From positions 46,551,600 to 46,615,599 of the forward strand of contig CM039122.1 in NCBI GenBank assembly GCA_022036555.1: a stretch of 64,000 nucleotides of DNA, in the 5' to 3' direction. The position numbers were made by a program, and so were the translations under genes. Origin of the DNA: Microstegium vimineum (lineage: Eukaryota; Streptophyta; Magnoliopsida; Poales; Poaceae). Shown here piece after piece: positions 36,530 to 46,276 of the stretch. The notes under the pieces were generated by a model. That model did no database searches, was not told where the DNA came from, and worked only from the letters and a program-made list of their open reading frames with translations. The first letter of the stretch is position 1. Each line of letters begins with the position of its first letter.

Positions 36530-36780
36530 CTTCCTCCGTCTAAAAGTCGTTATGGGATGTATCGGTCAAACTTTCTCAACTTTAACTAAATCTATAAAAA
36601 GTATGTGTTATATTTATATCTCTAAATAAATTTGTTAAAAAACTAGACTTAAAAAGCTTTTCGATTATACTAATTATTTAATATATAATTATTTATATAT
36701 TTTAATACATAACTGTTGATATTTTAAAAACGTTGACTTCTCGGGAAGCGAGAATGACATCTATTTAGGAACAGATGGAG
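36530..36780. mobile_element. Stowaway-type MITE (Tc1/mariner), about 251 bp
   Basis: The left end CTTCCTCCGTCTAAAAGTC and right end TATTTAGGAACAGATGGAG are the degenerate CTCC-TCNGTTCCTAAATA inverted ends of grass Stowaway elements. They are flanked by TA on both sides. The interior is AT-rich, as usual. Confidence 0.7.
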
Positions 36781-36782
36781 TA

Positions 36783-39066
36783 GTTTTCTTCTGGCAAAAC
36801 TTATCAATCCAGATTTAAGTTCTCGACTTAATATGAGTATTTATATTTTACTAATTTATTTTAAGATTTAACAGTATTTTACTTTTAGTAGTATATAATA
36901 TTCTTATCAATAGTAAGACGTCTATAGTGACTTTTTTTTTAAAAAAAAGATCTTTTCATTGATATGAGAGAAAATAAAGAAAATTACATGTCTAAGCTAG
37001 AGGAACAAGATGCATCGCTACTATTTTGCTTAGTACTCCCTCAACAAGTCCATCGCCACCTCTAAAGTTACACAAGTCGATTTACAAGAATGAGTTATGA
37101 CAATAGCTAGTGGGATTGCTTTCTAAAAGGAAGAACCACCGGAAGCAGCAGGCCTTGGCGCTATTAGCGCACTAGGGCGTAGGTCTCATAGCTAAATGTA
37201 TTCATATTCGCTTGGCTTATAAGCCGGCTTATTAGCCAATGAAACATTGTTTTTATCTCACAACAAAACAGCTAAAAACAGCATCAGCCGCGGGTTATTA
37301 GCCACCGAAACGATAAGTGAAGAACATCGGATGTTTGAACACTAATTCAAAGAGTAAGTGTGCATACGTGTTGAATATCTACGTCTATACTTATGTAATG
37401 TTAAAAAAGACTTCAATAAACTCGTGCTATTACTACTACTAGCAGATAATGTTGTGCATGACTACACGTGGGGACTGGGTTCAAGAAACTGGAATTGATT
37501 CGACAAGTTAATAATCTCTTTGTCACTTTTTAATCGTCGTTCTCTATTTTTGAGAAATAACTTTAAGTAATTATATATAGATCGTTAAATCTAATTTATT
37601 TCGAGATATAAATGTTGCACACATTATCTATTGGTCAGTCTTAGTGAAAGTTTCATTCAAATTAAATATATTATCACATATGCATTTTTATGACATGACA
37701 GTGTATTTAAGAAGAGTGGAAAAATAAGTTTTTATCAAGATGAAACTCTCTTGGCACAAATACCAACTCTCTATAAGTAATGAAATTAAATAATTATGAA
37801 ACTATAAAATGAAACTCTCTATTGAGGATGGATATTTCATCCAAGTTTTTTTCATTCATATGACATGAATGTCTTGGAAATAATGTCATAAAACTCTCAG
37901 TTGAGTTAGTGAGGTTTCATCTGAGTTTTATGTTCATTAAATATTCTGATGTGACAATGTATTGATGAAGAGAGACAGTGAAAGTTTCATCCCCGTAAAA
38001 CTATTATGCACTGTTTATAAAAAAAATGATACATTGAAAACTAGAACATGAAATCCCTTGAGACTGATCTAAATCTAATCAAATTATAGCACGGAAAACA
38101 AAAATGATAAATATTTAGGAACGAAGGGAGTAGCTCTCAATTCTACCACCATTTTGATAGTTTTCGATTAGATCACTTCTTAGCTGAAAATTTATTTACA
38201 TGATTCGATATAAATCCAACTCTTATTTTGTTTTAATTTTGATCCGAAGGAAAATTATAAAAAGTTATCGAACAGATCGTCTAATTTAGGCCCAAAATTA
38301 CGATTCAATATATGTGTTGCTATTTGTCATGACGAGCCAAAGTCAATCACATAGCAATTCCTCGAGACTAATGGATCGGTCGGCCCAGACCATGTGCACG
38401 AACGGTCTAATTGCTATACTAATTTAGGCCCAGCAGCATCAGAATAGTTTGATTAGATTACCGGTTAAACATCAGTGTGGGCCAGTGGTCCAACCGCACA
38501 AACAATTCATGACATTCTGAGGAAACATCAGTGTCTTCTCCTATACTAGGTGAGGTCCTTGAAGGCTTGAACAAGCTCATTTGGTGCCATGACAAAGACA
38601 CAAAAGTACCAAATAAAATGCAATGTAATGTTTAATTTTTTTTTTAGTCGCTGACCAAAGAGCCGAGCATCAACAAAAAACTGAGAGGGGATTATGTAAC
38701 AGTAGACCCCTTGTATCTTAGTATAATCAGAAGGAGCAGGGAACATCTATCTATTAAGCAATTGTCAATTGTATTGATGCAAGCCAAATAATCGATCAGC
38801 CTGATCACCTGAGCTTGCTGCTGCACCTGCAAAGCTCAAGCTAACCGGGACCAAAATTACATATGAATTTCCTTCTAAGTTGAAACCATAACAAATCATA
38901 TAGGAATCCATCATTAATCAATGGCTACTTGTTCTGACTGTTCCTTTTAGTCTTTATAAGCACATCTGATTGTGAACTCATGGTAATCTTAGAACACGAC
39001 AATTCTCGGACACTGAAAAAGCTTACCTAAACAAGACAACTTGAATTTTATGGTCTCTTGGAAGTA
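36783..39066. other. AT-rich intergenic DNA with transposon debris
   Basis: It holds a worn fragment of the GCTTGGCTTATAAGCC MITE family (37,205-37,315), the larger MITE at 37,633-38,069, and a lone Stowaway-like right end near 38,108-38,132 (TATTTAGGAACGAAGGGAG). No gene was recognised. Confidence 0.45.
37633..38069. mobile_element. Tourist-like MITE with 'GGTCAGTCTTAGTG' ends, about 437 bp
   Basis: Left end GGTCAGTCTTAGTGAAAGTTTCAT matches the inverted right end ATGAAATCCCTTGAGACTGATC. The interior repeats ATGAAACTCTC / GAGAGTTTCAT-like motifs several times. The family is common in grasses. The 3-bp duplication is not clear. Confidence 0.55.
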
Positions 39067-39824
39067 CTAACTAGCTAGCCAGATCCATAGTCTGACAACC
39101 TGCAAAGAAAGAAGATTACCAGCAAATGTTGTATATCGAAACAATTTAAATAAGATACTTTTAAATATTTTGTGGATGTTGAAACAATTTACCAGGCATG
39201 CACTTGTACCTGGTCTGTGACCCTCACCAAGTCACCAGTCCTTGAGGCGCAGACCGCAAAGCATGTTCCAACCTGGCACCTGAATACCAATTAGGAAGTA
39301 AAAATTCAGAAATAAACACAACCCACATCAATTAGCCATGACCAATCTTTATGGAAAAGAAAATTCATTTTCTCACAGTCAGTGCAATGGTATGCAAAGT
39401 ATGGTGCGCAACTCAATAAGTCACCTTAATCATAGCAAATGTTTCACAATCTATACACTCCTTGTGCGCAAATATTGCACGTGCAGTCACCAGTTCCCTA
39501 AGGCTGACCACTCGGCAGCAGAGTTTTTTCACAGTACACTTGAACCAAAAAAAAAATGATTAGTGACAGACTGACTGGACATGCGTCAAATAAGAGTTGG
39601 ATTCAACATGTTACTAGTTCCTTTTTCCAGTGTCTTGAACTGAATGCCAAATCCTAGATTTATAAATAGAAATGCTCAAAAGTACAACAGAATTGTTCAA
39701 CCATTAGAAAATTAACCTTGATCCTTTATAACGAATGCCACAAGTCTGCCAACAGAACAGAACATGTTCACACACGCCATCTTCAACATGGATTGCTCTA
39801 CCTCTTTCGGTGTAATTTACAAAC
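39067..39824 (-). pseudogene. Exon-like remnants of an unrecognised gene (3' part)
   Basis: Four splice-bounded open segments lie in order on the minus strand: 39,824-39,717 (contains AIHVEDGVCEHVLFCWQTCG), 39,538-39,425 (contains VVSLRELVTARAIFAHKEC), 39,272-39,210 (VGTCFAVCASRTGDLVRVTD) and 39,099-39,067 (VVRLWIWLAS, stop). The last three join in phase 0. The first ends in a phase that does not match the second, and no 5' exons are visible before the LRR gene's leader. This looks like the truncated tail of a larger gene, rich in Cys and with an OB-fold-like flavour. I cannot name the family. Confidence 0.35.
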
Positions 39825-40188
39825 CTGAAATCGATTAGAAGTCTGATGATCTGATCCGAAATGCTGAAGTAAACGTCACTCCACCGCTTCCTCCCTAATC
39901 ATGGAATTGCACTCCCAAAAAAGCTGCCATCACCATGCGCACCGAATACCACCGTCGTCTAAACAAAGGCTCAAAAGAAAACGGCCTCGTTTCCTTTGTC
40001 TCCTTGCCCCCCGGGTTTCCCGGCGAACAGTGACACGCCAGAGCCCACAGGTGTGCACATGCCACCAAAACGCACTCCACTCTCCAGCACAGCTCACATC
40101 GCTCGCTCAAAGCGAAACTGCCCCCCTCCCTCCACGACGACTTTAGCGCCGATATCAAGGCCGAGACCGCTCCTCGATCGATGCAACA

Positions 40189-41526
40189 ATGGCTTCGGTG
40201 GTCAGTCGCCGCGACCTGCTAGCGCAGCTGTCCCTTCTCCTACTCGCGCTCCGGCACGCGGTGGCCTTGTCCGCTCCCACGGGCGCGGCCACATTCCCGG
40301 GCGACAAGGCGGCGCTCGCGGCGCTGAGGTCCGCGGTGGCAGCGTCCTCGGTGCCGCCCTACTCCTGCCTCGCGTCGTGGGACTTCGCCCGCGACCCCTG
40401 CGCGGCGTTCCCGTGCGGCCTCCGCTGCTACGCCGCGGCCGCCAACTCCTCCTACCTCCGCGTGACCGCCGTCGCGCTCGACCCCGCGGGCTACTCAGGC
40501 ACGCTCCCAGCGGCGCTTCTGTCCTCGCTCCCTTTCCTCGCGTCGCTGTCCCTCGCCGACAACCGGTTCCACGGCGGGCTCCCAGAGGGGGTCCAGCTGC
40601 CGCCGAGCCTCCGCGTGCTCGACCTCTCCGGCAACGCCTTCTCGGGCGCCATACCGGCGTCCCTGTTCACCGCCTCCTCCGCACTGCAGGAGCTCTACCT
40701 CTCCCGGAACGGCTTCTCCGGCGGGGTACCGCCGCAGCTGGCGCTTCTGGGCGCGCTGACGCGGCTCGAGCTGCAGCACAACGCGCTCGCGGGGGGCCTG
40801 CCGACGCAGCTGGGCGCGATGCGCTCGCTGACCCACCTCGACGTCAGCGGCAACGCGCTGTCGGGCTCGCTGCTCGGCGTGCCCGGGACGCTGCCGCCGT
40901 CGCTCTGGTCATTCGCGGCGCGCAACAACTCCTTCTCCGGGACTCTGAGCGCCGCGGCGCTGGCCGCGCTCCCCGTGGTGCGCGTGCTGGACCTCACGGG
41001 CAACGCCGTGTCCGGCGCCGTCCCGGGCGCCGCGTTCGCGCACCCGGCGCTGCAGCAGCTCCGCCTCGGTTCCAACCGGCTCGACGCCGTCCAGGAGGCT
41101 CCCGACAGCGGAGCGTCCAGCCAGCTCGTCGAGCTGGACCTCAGCGGTAACAGGCTCGCCGGGCGCCTGCCCGGCTGCCTTGGCGCAATGCCGCTGCTCG
41201 CGGCGGTTGCGCTCGATAGGAACCGGTTCACCGGCGGCATTCCCGAACGGTACGCCGTCCGTGCCGCGGCCGAGGAGGCCACGGGGCAGTGGGTGCCGTT
41301 CGTCAGGCTGATGCTGCAAGGCAACTATCTCTGTGGAGCTCTGCCCAGGCAGCTGAGGCAGCTCAAGGAGGGCGGCAGCGCAACGGTGAGCTTGGCGGAC
41401 AACTGCCTGCCGAAGTGCCCGCACAAGTTCTTCTTCTGCCAAGGGGGCCCGCAGAAGGACCTCGCCACGTGTCCGAAGTGCGATGCTTCGATCCATCGTG
41501 AGGACATTCTGCTGCGGATGCCCTGA
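40189..41526 (+). CDS. Secreted leucine-rich repeat protein, 445 aa, single exon
   Basis: An intronless ORF with a signal peptide (residues 1-28, LLAQLSLLLLALRHAVALS) and an LRR N-terminal cap (DKAALAALRSAV..., Cys pairs around SCLASWDFARDPC and FPCGLRCY). About ten plant-type LRRs follow (LxxLxLxxNxFxGxLP; e.g. LRVLDLSGNAFSGAIP, LVELDLSGNRLAGRLP). A Cys-rich tail follows (NYLCGALP, NCLPKCPHKFFFCQGG, CPKC). No transmembrane helix or kinase is present, so it is probably apoplastic or cell-wall associated. Such proteins bind peptides, pathogen enzymes or receptor partners, but the ligand cannot be told from sequence. The coding region is very GC-rich, so long overlapping frames occur. The alternative frame from 39,996 is a shadow, because only this frame shows the LRR periodicity. 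Confidence 0.92.
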   Translation: MASVVSRRDLLAQLSLLLLALRHAVALSAPTGAATFPGDKAALAALRSAVAASSVPPYSCLASWDFARDPCAAFPCGLRCYAAAANSSYLRVTAVALDPAGYSGTLPAALLSSLPFLASLSLADNRFHGGLPEGVQLPPSLRVLDLSGNAFSGAIPASLFTASSALQELYLSRNGFSGGVPPQLALLGALTRLELQHNALAGGLPTQLGAMRSLTHLDVSGNALSGSLLGVPGTLPPSLWSFAARNNSFSGTLSAAALAALPVVRVLDLTGNAVSGAVPGAAFAHPALQQLRLGSNRLDAVQEAPDSGASSQLVELDLSGNRLAGRLPGCLGAMPLLAAVALDRNRFTGGIPERYAVRAAAEEATGQWVPFVRLMLQGNYLCGALPRQLRQLKEGGSATVSLADNCLPKCPHKFFFCQGGPQKDLATCPKCDASIHREDILLRMP

Positions 41527-41565
41527 CTGTACATTCTGAGCTAGTACTAGAATCTTTGACAGAAA

Positions 41566-41575
41566 AATAAATAAA
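41566..41575 (+). terminator. Polyadenylation signal of the LRR gene
   Basis: AATAAATAAA lies about 40 bp after the stop codon, followed by the T-rich or G/T-rich sequence expected of plant 3' ends. Confidence 0.5.
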
Positions 41576-41814
41576 AGTACGTACGTTATGCATTCTTGTA
41601 CGGGTGTACCAAAACAGCAAAAGAATGTGTTGTAAACCATTTGCCTGGCCTATTTGAGGTTGTCCCAACGCCCAATTATTGTTCTTGCCAAAGGCCTTGA
41701 CAACACAGGTAAGCATTTCATTTCACTGAAAGGGCAGATCATCATATATCTGAAGAAAATCTGTTTGCCATGTATATAAGAGAAGCACAAGATGCTTCAT
41801 GAAATTATAGCTAG

Positions 41815-42414
41815 GATTCCAGAAATCGCTTTCTTTTCTTTAGGAGGCTCTGAAGAAATGTTGACTTTTTGTTAGGAGACCAGAAATTTCTCTAGGCATT
41901 TTTCTAGAGGGTCTTGACAAACAACTGCAAATTGTTTTTTCAGAACAAAAAATAACTACAAATAACAAATGTTTTCAGTTTCAGTAGGTTTGTGCAAAAT
42001 GAGGCATTTTGTTTCCTGCGTTACAGCTTTCCTTTCCATTATAGCCTATCGTCTTTTTGTGAAAACAACTACTCCCCTGTTCGTTTAGCCGTTTTTTGGC
42101 TGATAAGCCGCGGACTGTTTCGGTGGCTGATAAGCCAAGCGAACAGGGCGATTCTAGAAATCGCTTTCTTTTTTTAGGAGGCTAGAAATGTTGACTTTTT
42201 GTTAGGAGACCAGAAATTTCTCTTAGACATTTTTTAGAGGGTTTTGACAAACAACTACAAACTGTTTTTTAGAACAACAAACAACTACAAATAACAAAGG
42301 GTTTCAGGTTCAGAGGCCTACCCAAGTAGGTTTGTGCAAATGAGTCATTTTGTTTCCAGCGCGTTACAGCTTTCCCTTCCATAGTAGCCCATTGTCTTTT
42401 GTGAAAACAACTAG
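41815..42414. repeat. Tandem duplication of about 260 bp, copies split by a MITE
   Basis: 41,815-42,070 and 42,151-42,414 are diverged copies of the same sequence. Both run from CCAGAAATCGCTTTC or CTAGAAATCGCTTTC to TTTTGTGAAAACAACTA. The second copy has several substitutions and small indels, including a ~15-bp insertion near 42,320. The 74-bp MITE at 42,075-42,148 sits exactly at the junction. Confidence 0.8.
42075..42148. mobile_element. Very small hAT-like MITE, 74 bp
   Basis: Ends CCCTGTTCGTTTAGC and GCCAAGCGAACAGGG are inverted repeats. The interior has paired GGCTGATAAGCC palindromes. This is a common Andropogoneae family. A target duplication is not readable because it lies at a duplication junction. 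Confidence 0.7.
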
Positions 42415-42445
42415 TACTGTGAGCTTTGCATTACTAGCACAAATG

Positions 42446-42464
42446 GGCGCGCTACCGCCGCGCC
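42446..42464 (-). repeat. Helitron 1 3' hairpin
   Basis: GGCGCG-(7 nt)-CGCGCC, located 8 nt before the terminal CTAG on the minus strand. Confidence 0.65.
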
Positions 42465-43300
42465 GATTTTGCAAGGAAGAAAAAACTGCACAAAAAAAGA
42501 GAAAAATAAATAAATAAAAATAATGAACAGTTAATGTCATGAACAGTACTAAGAGTAATTTTATTTTAAAATATCATATGAACAATGTTTTTTTTCAGGG
42601 TATGTCCATGTAGCGGTTGATAATGTTTCTTGACTGACACTTGGTTGTTTGGTTAGACACAAACATCTCTTTGAGGTGTGTCTACATAGTGGTTGATAGT
42701 TTTTTTTAACCTCAGACACTCGGTTATTAGGTGAGACATAAATATCTAATATCATAACTACAGTAAACAATGCTATAACGACGATAAACACACGATTTTA
42801 CGACCATAAACACTCGATTGTCATGAACATAGAATCTTGATAAAAATGAATAAAATAAACCATTAAAGCAATACAAAATATTAAATAGACAAAACAAAAA
42901 ATGAAGATTATTCCTATGGAAACAAACCAGAAGATTTCAAAGGAAATAAAATAAAGCATACAAAAAATAAAAAAAATAGATAACTGCTCGAATAAGTAGA
43001 CTATTATTATTTATGAATAATCAATTTATATGAACTAAATACAAACTTACCTCTAAACAGAAATAACAAAATATAGTTTAATAAAATAGAATATGACTAA
43101 CTTCTCCCTATAGGATCCGACACCGTGTAGAGTAAAGAACCAATATGCCTAGGAATATATCATGGCTACATTTTCCATGCACGAAGAGGTCAATATTCAC
43201 ATGCATGAAGAGATCAACACTCCATGCTTTGCATGGCTTCTAGTCTAGGCTCTCAAAGTCTAATCACCGGCGAGGAACATGTAGTTGTAAACGCAGGTGT

Positions 43301-44443
43301 TGTCGGTGTTATGACCCGGGGGTCAAGACCACCAACGAGTAAATTTGTATATCGCGTGCTCCCTCTCTCAGACGTGATGCAAGATGGACACAAGGTTTAT
43401 CCTGGTTCGGGCAAAGAAGGCCCTACGTCCAGCGGGGGAGGATGACTTGTATTATCTCGCACCCAAAGCGTGCTCGTACAGGGGGGTACAAGCTGTGTTA
43501 CACGGAGTCGGACCACCCAAGGGGTCGATCGAGTGGCGTGGTGTGTGTGTGGTGTGGTCTAGGGTCCCTGAGAATGACAGTCAGATCAGAAACCCAGAAG
43601 TCCATCCCTCATACTCTAACCCCGGCGTCCCCCTTTTATAGACCAAGGGGAGACCCGAGGGTACAGGGTCCTAACAGTAGAAGTATGGGCGGCGTATTCG
43701 CGGCACAGTGTCGGCGGAGAGGCGTGGAGCACTGTCGCGGCATGGGTTTCCCGTGCTTCAGGCGTCCCCGGTCGTGGCAGCAGTAGAAGTCATCGCAGTG
43801 CAGTATCCGCAGGTGGGCGCGAGTCCCACGGCCTGAAGCGGGACGGAGCGGATGGGATGGCTTCCGTACCGGAGTTGTTGAAGAGGAGGGGTCGAGGCCC
43901 CGGTCGAGGGAGGGGGTCGAGCCCTGTGTGACTCCGTCGCGTTCCCGAAGTCGTCGTCGAGGGTCGCACTGTTCACTTTCCGAGGGGTACTGTTGGAGTC
44001 CGTACTCGCGTAGTGGCAGCAGTGGCGGCACAGTTGACGGGAGTCGGGGACTGGACGTGGAGTTGGCGGATTTGACAGTGGACGCGGGCGCCCATGTCGT
44101 TAGGTGGGTTCACTTTTACCCATGCCGGAGCAGTTGGGTTAATCGAGCCCCTGGTCCGAGGGTCGTCCGCTCGGCCCTTGGTTGAGGGGAGGTCGAGGCG
44201 TTGACGGGGTCGGAGAGGTCGAAGTCGAGGTAAAGGTCCGGGGGTCGTTCGTTCGACCCCTCGTCCGTCGTTGAGGTGGAGCCGGGGGTCGTTCGTTCGA
44301 CCCCTCGTCCGTCGTCGGGGGGGAGCCGAGGGTCATTCGTTCGACCCCTCGTCCGTCGTCGAGGTGGAGCCGGCCCTTGCTTTAAAAATGGTTGCTATGT
44401 TTAGCGTTAATTTATTAAAGGGTTTAGGGTACCCCTTACCTTC
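43301..44443 (-). repeat. 3' LTR of the Gypsy element (left copy)
   Basis: It aligns over its full length to 57,868-59,010. The outer end is TGTCGGTG. The inner end diverges after CCTTACCTTC and lacks the terminal CCGACA seen in the right copy. It carries three ~48-bp tandem units (GGGGGTCGTTCGTTCGACCC) at about 44,236-44,374. Confidence 0.85.
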
Positions 44444-44452
44444 TCCAGTTCG

Positions 44453-44662
44453 TAGCCCCCGAGGCCCCAGAGGAGTGATTTAGAACTCCTCTGGGGGCTA
44501 TGATACGCGTTTCTCGGAGGGAGTAAGGATTGCCCGGAGGTTTTATCCTTGGCCTGCAGGGTTAGTGAGAAATCCGATTCTCCGCGGGGTGCGCGCGAGC
44601 GCACCCCGCGGGGGTAGCCCCCGAGGCCCCAGAGGAGTGATTTAGAACTCCTCTGGGGGCTA
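44453..44662. repeat. Pair of near-identical hairpins plus a GC-rich hairpin
   Basis: The ~49-bp hairpin TAGCCCC...CAGAGGAGT / ACTCCTCTGGGGGCTA occurs at 44,453-44,502 and again at 44,612-44,662. Between them is a very strong GC hairpin (CCGCGGGGTGCGC loop GCGCACCCCGCGGG, 44,581-44,612). All lie just inside the 3' LTR, where the polypurine tract should be. Confidence 0.75.
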
Positions 44663-44755
44663 AAATACGTTGTATAGTGGGGTCTTTTAAGGATACCTGG
44701 AGACGTGGCACCCTGTCGAGGGGTCGATCCCATTCCATTTCCTGAAAAGAGATGT

Positions 44756-45890
44756 GTTCGAGGCGGCTGTCGAACCCTACCGAGGGCCAGCCTTTGCTCC
44801 CTCGAGCACCACTGGAGTCAGAGCGCCCCGCCCGAGAGGTCGACCCTGACTGCCAGGTTACGAGTTTTTCGACCCTCTTTCGTCGAGGGGTGCCATGCGT
44901 TGTCGGGCCCTCGAGCCCTCGAATGGCTAGGCCTTCACTACCTCATAGCGTCCTTCCCACGAATCCTTTCGTTCGGATTGTGGGGTGAGGTGCATCGTGC
45001 TATCCTCGTTAGTATGAGCCCGAAGTCCTCGGTGAGCTGTTCTCGGGCATGAGTCCGTTAGAAATGGTGCCCTGTACGGGTAAAAATCCAAGTGAGAACT
45101 CGACCCCGTTCGATAGGGATCGACTAGTGGCCCGGAGACGTTCTCATTGTTAAGCAAGCCGTACGGCTTACTAAGCACGACCACGTGGACCACCAAGGTG
45201 CCAACCCCATTCGATAGGAGTTGGTGGCTCGATGCCTCCCAGTGCAGGGATCCTTAGGTGTTCCTAGGTATGCCTCGGATATGTCCCAGGGAGCCTCGAG
45301 AGTTCGTTCTCGAGCTACCGGGACATCCCTGACTCGTGTACTCGAGGGCGGCTGTCGAACTCCGTTCGTGGAGCCATCCTTCGCTCCCTCAAGATTTGGG
45401 GGTGGACCGGAGTCCGTTAACCATGGGTCCTTCCTGACCTCAGGTACTCGAGGGCGGCTGTCGAACCCTATGTAAGGGCGAGCCTTCGCTCCCTCAAGAT
45501 TTGACGGATGGTTCGTCATCCGACGCTATCCTCAGGAGGAGGAGTCCGACCTTGTGGACCGCCGAGGGGAAAAGCAGGTGGTTGTTGTATTGAACTTGGG
45601 GGACATACCTGTGTCGGAGCTCTCGAGGGAGGCTGTCGAACCCCCGGACGGGCCAGCCTTTACCCCTTCGAGGCCATGGGGTGTACTGCAGTTGACGACC
45701 CGAGGCCCTGTCAGGCCTCGAGCACTCGAGGGGGGCTATCGAGCCCGTTCGTAGGCCGACCTTTATCCCCTCGAGATTTTGGGGGTGGACCGAAGTCCTA
45801 ACCCGAGGTCATTTCTGGCCTCAGGTACTCGAGGGTAGCTGTCGAACCCTCTTTCGAGGGCCAGCTCTCGCTGCCTCAAGATTCCTTACC
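44756..45890. repeat. Six degenerate copies of an ACTCGAGGGCGGCTGTCGAACC unit
   Basis: Copies begin near 44,756, 45,343, 45,446, 45,619, 45,724 and 45,827. Each runs about 60-75 bp and closes with GCTCCCTCAAGATTT or a variant. Three of them are followed by GGGGGTGGACCGGAGTCC-like sequence. They occupy the non-coding stretch between the 3' LTR and the antisense gene promoter. Confidence 0.75.
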
Positions 45891-46094
45891 CTCGAAGACG
45901 ACGTTTCCGGCCGCGCGCCTTTTTAGGCGGTACCCGTTCAGCGCAACAGTGCGGTTACAGGGGGGAGTGCGGCGCGGAGCCCGATGATGGGACGTTACGC
46001 CTTATCCTGGAGGGAATACGAGGAAGGAAGTACAGGCAAATTAAATGCGGAGATTCCCTTGCCTGTTGCCGGATCCGTCCGTTGGCCTCCCGCG

Positions 46095-46102
46095 TATAAG
46101 TA
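46095..46102 (+). promoter_or_regulatory. TATA-like box of the antisense gene inside the retrotransposon
   Basis: TATAAGTA lies about 180 bp upstream of the chosen ATG at 46,277, in a GC-rich context. It is inside the element and opposite to gag-pol, so the antisense gene would have its own promoter. Confidence 0.45.
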
Positions 46103-46276
46103 GTGAGGGTGAGGGGTCTGGTGCCTTTTACGCGCACTTGCCTTCCCCGCCTCTGCCTTCTTCTCTCCGCCTCTGCCTTAGGCATCCCGCGAGTAGGAAC
46201 TCTGCGCGAGCGAGAGAGAAAGAGAAATATAGGAAATGTACCGTCCGCCTCCAAATCCGAGCAGACCGCCGTCCCT

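Noticed and set aside
39996..41150. Long plus-strand ORF (384 aa, Arg/Ala/Pro-rich) overlapping the LRR gene
   Set aside because: It is a GC-composition shadow of the LRR reading frame. Only the 40,189 frame has a signal peptide and LRR periodicity.
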